Shown in pieces: positions 59,060 through 64,000 of a stretch of 64,000 bases of DNA (positions are counted from its first letter, which is position 1; every line of letters starts with the position of its first letter). This stretch comes from Trileptium ribeirensis (taxonomy: Eukaryota > Nematoda > Enoplea > Enoplida > Thoracostomopsidae): NCBI GenBank assembly GCA_030248225.1, contig JASANE010016117.1, positions 62,001 to 126,000 on the forward strand, given 5' to 3'. The position numbers and the translations under genes were made by a program. The notes beneath the pieces are model-generated. The model was not told where the DNA came from. It worked only from the letters and a program-made list of their open reading frames with translations, and searched no databases.

Positions 59060-60170
59060 TATTTTTCGGTGAAATTTTGCACAGGGGCTGAGTTCAACCT
59101 TATTTATCGATGTATTAGGACCGGGCCAACGGTCCTCACAAAAATTGATACATCAGATCCGATAGACTCGGTATCGCGGCTGGCGATATCGCTAACTTTA
59201 ACATACAAAATATTGATGCTTCCAATGCGAGATATCAACACTGGAGAAATTAATATCTACCTTTGTTCTGACCAAAATATGTGTAAAACCAAGACCGAAA
59301 CCTACTTATGAAATAAGTACGCTTTAAGTAATTTGTACTAAATCTGAGCGGCGGTTGCGCTGCTCGGGGTTGGGCTTCCCGTAACTTTTGAAAGATTTTA
59401 AAGGCTTAAATGGAAGGCCTATCGGGCATCTATTTGTACGATAAAAATCATCAAAATTCCTGAAGAGAATTTTGAGTTATAAACATTAGAAGTCTGTCGG
59501 GTTTGTGATTTCGACTCAATATTATGACATCTTTAGGTTGTATTCGGTAAACGAAGAACCCGCGAAAGATTCACCGTAATTCCTGGAGGGTATCTAACGA
59601 TATTTCAAATTTACCTTTTTGTGGGGTAAGCCCTTCCGGGTCGTCGGGATTATCTTTCCAACGTAATACTTGAAAGTTTTATGAGCTAAATCAATAACTG
59701 GGATCGGTACACAGATCTAGGTAAAATTTCAGCTAAATTCCTGGAGTAATCCTTGATTTACGTCAAATCTCGCTCAGAGTGGTCTGTCTCACTCTCTGGA
59801 CATTATATCAACAAATATGGTTGCGGGTTAACTTAGTTTCTAGACTCGATTTTAGGGGCGAAGGCTGCTACTAATATCCTAACCAAAACTTATCAACATT
59901 GCCAAAGGGCACCAGTGTGCCAGGTAAAATTTCCGACTACGAGTAACTCTTAGTAATTATTACAAACACAATTTTACTACTGAATCTGCTCGTGGAACGC
60001 TTCCTTACAAAAACAGTATTGCTTGTTGAAATTGAAATCATAAAGCAAGGCCAAGGGTGATACGGAGCTTGGTTTCAGATGTTCGACGAAGGAAAATTTC
60101 ATTTAACCTCGGTCGGCGCAAATAGTACGTTTCCAGGAAGTCATGTAAAATTTTATACGCGAATGACTTG
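59060..60170. repeat. Degenerate tandem repeat, roughly 150-200 bp unit
   Basis: Segments of the type AAAATTTC..CTAAATTCCTGGAG followed by ATTTACGTCAAAT recur near 59068, 59450, 59570, 59730, 59925, 60090 and 60150 with strong divergence. The period is approximate because units are badly decayed. Confidence 0.4.
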
Positions 60171-60300
60171 TTGATGTGTGCCTTATCTCATCGACCGAGG
60201 GAGGTTCAGATTGACTTCGACAACCTAACCAACTACTTTGACGGCTAATCACGGCCATGACTTCGCGGAACAAACCAGCGCGGGCCGGGCTAACATGTAA

Positions 60301-60462
60301 TTTAGTGTGGACAGGTAGTCCTTAACTGGTAAACGCGAGAGCTTAACTGTCTTTCCTATCGTAACTCGACTGGGCTCCAGCAATAACTTATCTAGTATCA
60401 ATGACTCTTAACTAATACTAACTACCTTAGCTATTACTAACTACTTCCCTGTCCACACTTAA
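60301..60462. mobile_element. Small inverted-repeat element, 162 bp
   Basis: TTTAGTGTGGACAGG at 60301-60315 pairs with CCTGTCCACACTTAA at 60448-60462 (14 of 15). The inside has TAACTAATACTAACTA-like simple runs. No target duplication is clear, so element status rests on the arms alone. Confidence 0.5.
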
Positions 60463-60469
60463 GTACTTG

Positions 60470-61690
60470 GATCCAATTGTTCGACCATCCGCGGCTTGTC
60501 CATAGCGAAGCCAAAACCAAGAAAGCAAGGAAGAGCTGTAAGCTAATAAGTAAGCAGCAAACTAAGTATTAAAGATCAGCAGAGCCGGTCTACAAACCGA
60601 CCGAACTTTGCACTGCCGAAGTCAGACTGAAGCTGTCGAGCTCTGGTGGTTCTGCTTAAGTACTGCCAATTTGAATTTTGATTTATTATTTTTCTAAAAC
60701 TCCTTGGTCAGCACTTTTAGAGCGATTTGACCCCAAATTCTGAGCTCTTCGGCAAATATTCTTATCACCGCGAATTTAGATTATTTTTGGACCAATTTTT
60801 AGTCCAAATCTTATGCAACTAAAGTGATTTACGACTATGAAACTCAGTAATCTTAATATACATTTATAGAAACTTCGAATAAACGGTGTATTAAACTACC
60901 AAAGTTAATGCTAGCTTTACCTTAAGCCTAAAAGTTAAAGCTTATTTATTCAATGGCTTAAAAATCCAGTGGTCCACGGCAACAAAGCTGCGTCTCAATA
61001 ACATTAAGCTTATTCGTCTAAAACCGTACAAAGTACTCTTTGGCCTGCTTACTAGAAACTTTATATGAAATAAATATAAAGTTAATATAAGACCAGTGGT
61101 TCAATTATAAAGTGGTTGACTTAATAAACGTGCAAAGCTGACAACAGCGCCAAGCGTTCACATTAAGCTAACAGACCGAATCAAAACGGTATAATGTTGC
61201 TGCTTTTATTGTTGCAGCTTATTTACTCAAGGACAGTCACACATCCACCAACAAAGCTTTAATATCAATTTATGACCTTTAATATTAGAAAGTACGCATT
61301 CATATATCTATATTTTGTTGAGGATTGGGGTTAGAAGAAACACGTTTAAGTAAACAAACACAGACAAGCGAGGGCAACAAGCGCAAAAAGATGGTCACAT
61401 TCCCTTGATGATGGCCAAAGTGCCAAGCGGACCTCGGATTCGGACTCAGTACGTCCGTTCGGTCATTTTAATATGTAACAGGTCCACTTTCGGACAATAA
61501 AAGGGAAATGGGCTCTCGGGCGAGCCCGTCACAAATTTTGTAGGGGTCGGATGTCCACGAGACCGGTGTCATTGGAAAGAGCGTAAAAATATTTGTCAGA
61601 AATATCAAGTACCAAATTTACGATTTCTCGACGGTTCCGGAGTTATGGGCCGGAGCCGCTACTTTTGATTCCAAATTTTCATAAATTTCT
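60470..61690. other. Non-coding stretch, nothing recognised
   Basis: No exon or RNA gene was recognised. A short GGGCTC..GAGCCC hairpin lies at about 61512-61529. Confidence 0.35.
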
Positions 61691-61695
61691 TATAT

Positions 61696-61797
61696 TTTTA
61701 TCAGTTACCTATGCCAGCGAAAATGAACGCTGGTAACTGATAAAATTTCGGCTACTGCTGTTTACCAGTGTACTTCTCGAGATTGAACACTGGTAAA
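61696..61797. repeat. Two adjacent hairpins with related stems
   Basis: Hairpin 1 has 14 bp arms TTTTATCAGTTACC (61696-61709) and GGTAACTGATAAAA (61732-61745), with an inner CCAGCG/CGCTGG. Hairpin 2 has 11 bp arms TTTACCAGTGT (61761-61771) and ACACTGGTAAA (61787-61797). Both stems contain TTACCAG-like sequence. They could be MITE remnants or a structured RNA; nothing decides between these. Confidence 0.55.
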
Positions 61798-62259
61798 GTA
61801 ATATTTTACTTTCCTTATTTATGTTTTCAGGAAATTTGCCCGGTTGCTGTTCGCTCTAGGGTGGAGAGCCCGAAATTTTTTGTGGTCCTAATTCGTTAAG
61901 TAGGTCGTGCCGGGTATCCGTCACGGCCACTCTTTCCTATCAACAATTGAAGTAAACTTTGCGGTCCTACCGTGCGGGGTAGGGCTATTCCTAAGTATCG
62001 GGGCAGGCGGCGAGTCGTACCATCTTATATTTGCACGAGTTGTGTAGCGCAAGAGCTCGCCATACTCACGTTCTCTACCTATAACAGGAATAGTCTATAT
62101 GCGTAAAGATCCCTAACTTTTCCGTAAAAATCATCTTAAACGAAACGAATTATCCTCGACTATTCGTACCTCCAAACTTATGAATTACAAGGGTACAATG
62201 AAACGCAGTCATAATCCTGAAAACACCAATGAAATACACAAGTAGGTTACATTCAAATA

Positions 62260-62880
62260 TAGACCTTTATGGCCATAATCAACACAATAGAACGACAATG
62301 ATATGGTAGGACAATGATTGATAAATGATGACAATTATACGTCCATAATCAAGGGTGCAATACGAGTATAATAATTATAAAAACGGTATAGAATAATAAC
62401 AAAATATAGGCGCTTTTGTGGCCTTAAACAACACGAAAGTACGGTATGAATATGGTATAATGTTTACATATAAAAGGTTAACAAGTACGATCCGAATATA
62501 TGACGGTAATCAAACGGTCAAATCGTGTATATTCACCAAAAAATACCTATAAGTACAAACAACGATTCCATCGGTACATAGATATATGGTATTATCATGA
62601 TTATACGGATCAAATGCATAATGCGTGCCTTTATGGCAATCAAAATGGTACAACAAAGAGCAATGCTGATGGTAATAAATTCAAGCACGCCAATAAAGCC
62701 TTTATGGCTAACAACAATATATGGTTACAACAGTGGTAATAATATACACGTTACGTATACCCATCGGTGCCTTTTATGGCACTACAATCAACATACGGTA
62801 GCGATACTTCGACGATTATCCATTCCTGAAAAGTTAATAACGATGCCCATTCTGATCACAAAACTTTCGGCAGTGCAGGC
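62260..62880. repeat. Degenerate tandem repeat, ~72 bp unit
   Basis: A CCTTT(A/T)TGGC-type motif followed by AATCAACA-like sequence recurs at about 62268, 62413, 62628, 62698 and 62770. The distances 145, 215, 70 and 72 are near multiples of 72. The open frames 62500-62739 and 62597-62890 are by-products of this array. Confidence 0.5.
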
Positions 62881-63151
62881 CGAAATATAACAAAAATCTT
62901 TAGTTTGTAGCGAGGTTAATGGGCGTAACGATTCATAACTTGTGCCATTTATACGGTCTATAAATAAGGTAACAACAGGGTCTTGCGGTCGGTTCGTATG
63001 TACGGGATAAGATCGGCTTATGTATTCGCTTGCGCAAAGAGGTCATGAATTGGTTCTAATTTTATACACGTTCGTATTTTGATGCAACGGTTGATTTCGT
63101 ACCCATTTGGGTCATTCCCGTTGGATATTCTAAGTTGGGAGACATTCGGAA

Positions 63152-63242
63152 CTAAATCAGTAAATGTTGGCCATTATAGTGTGGCCATTATTATTGGGGT
63201 ATTCGACTAAATGTTGGCGATTAGAGTGTGGCCATGATTAAT
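63152..63242. repeat. Short direct duplication (~50 bp)
   Basis: TAAATGTTGGCCATTATAGT with GTGGCCATTATTA is followed by TAAATGTTGGCGATTAGAGT with GTGGCCATGATTA about 50 bp later. Confidence 0.75.
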
Positions 63243-63303
63243 CTACCTCGTAACGATCCAGTATGGATCCGTTACGTTTGCAATGCCAGTAGTATAAGAC
63301 CCC

Positions 63304-63396
63304 TTTTGGGGACATACGTTTTCGTGGTACCAACGGGAACCTTTTTAGAATCTCAAAAACGTGCGCTATCTACCACGAAAACGTATGTCCCCAAAA
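63304..63396. mobile_element. 93 bp perfect inverted-repeat element
   Basis: Arms of 26 bp (63304-63329 and 63371-63396) are perfectly complementary, starting TTTTGGGGACATACG and ending CGTGGTA, with a 41-base loop. The perfect arms suggest a recent MITE or foldback insertion. Flanks show no clear duplication. The frame 63228-63413 crosses it and is not a gene. Confidence 0.75.
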
Positions 63397-63419
63397 ATTA
63401 TACCAATACTTAAATTTCT

Positions 63420-64000
63420 TTCATAAGTATGACAAATGGAGGTGACGATGTTAACAAACATTAAGCTTGAAAAATATTGTGCGAAAGTTAATATACCAAT
63501 AATAAATATCTTACCTCAGTCTTTTGATATACCGTACGTTAACACATCCTGAATAATGAGACTATACCTAATCAGGTTCGATTTAGATTTTGGGCATAAA
63601 ATCATGCTGAAAATCCAAAGATTTTACATCGTTGAAGATAAAACAAGAAACAGCTCACAGGGGATATAATTAGATTTTCACCGCTAGGTATGTAGTTTAG
63701 GCACATACAAAGCTTAATTCTGAAAACACAATTTTTATTCTGCGTAGCTATTACCGCAAACGATTATTTATTTAAGATGCCACCTAATTCATGAAACTGT
63801 TCGATATCTTGCATCTAAAAACTGGTTAATAGAATTTTATCTTGTCTAGCTCAAGTAATCCTTATCAATAATGATTTACATATAGTTTTTCGTTTTTCCA
63901 TATAACAGTTTTAGTTTGCTTTTTGCTACAGTTCTTACAGTTAGGTTAATTCATTATTTAGGTTCAGTTTTTCATCTATACAACAAAATATACTAGTCCT
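63420..64000. other. AT-rich end of window, nothing recognised
   Basis: No exon matching the missing AspRS C-terminus, no RNA gene and no repeat boundary was recognised. Confidence 0.4.

Overview
This 64 kb window comes from a repeat-rich, AT-rich animal genome. It holds parts of two intron-containing, plus-strand housekeeping genes set in transposon-derived and tandem-repeat DNA. Most splice acceptors are short U-rich tracts ending UUUCAG or UUUUAG, which is nematode-like, but the species cannot be fixed from the window. I saw no bacterial operons, rRNA, convincing tRNA or CRISPR array.

Gene 1 (19.3-26.1 kb) encodes a Golgi nucleotide-sugar transporter of the SLC35A family (UDP-GlcNAc/UDP-galactose type). 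Five exons join with consistent phases and end at TAA 26121-26123; the first exon with the start codon was not found. Gene 2 (37.8-55.2 kb) encodes a cytosolic aspartyl-tRNA synthetase. Eight exons join to exactly 420 codons carrying the Lys-rich extension, the OB-fold and class II motifs 1 and 2. The C-terminal exons with motif 3 are missing from the remaining 8.8 kb. The two genes have no evident functional link.

Layout: 0-10 kb holds dispersed repeats and two decayed non-LTR retrotransposon fragments. 10.5-19.2 kb holds tandem families C and E, an 854 bp hAT-type element with an exact 8 bp target duplication, and MITEs. 19.3-27.3 kb is the transporter gene and its repeat-derived 3' flank. 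28-37 kb holds repeat pairs and minisatellites (15 copies of 61 bp; 6 copies of 50 bp). 37.8-55.2 kb is the AspRS gene, whose introns contain many MITEs and an 83 bp array built like repeated mini-exons. 55.9-63.4 kb shows a different set of repeats (long-TIR elements, degenerate arrays, hairpins) and no recognisable exon.

The observations most worth following are: (1) three MITE families that share a CTGG..TCCA terminus and 5 bp target duplications; (2) the 83 bp array, in which 45 nt exon-like and 38 nt intron-like parts alternate and the only exon-like indel is 3 nt; (3) a TA-flanked MITE inserted cleanly into that array; (4) the change of sequence character after 55.9 kb together with the missing AspRS 3' exons.
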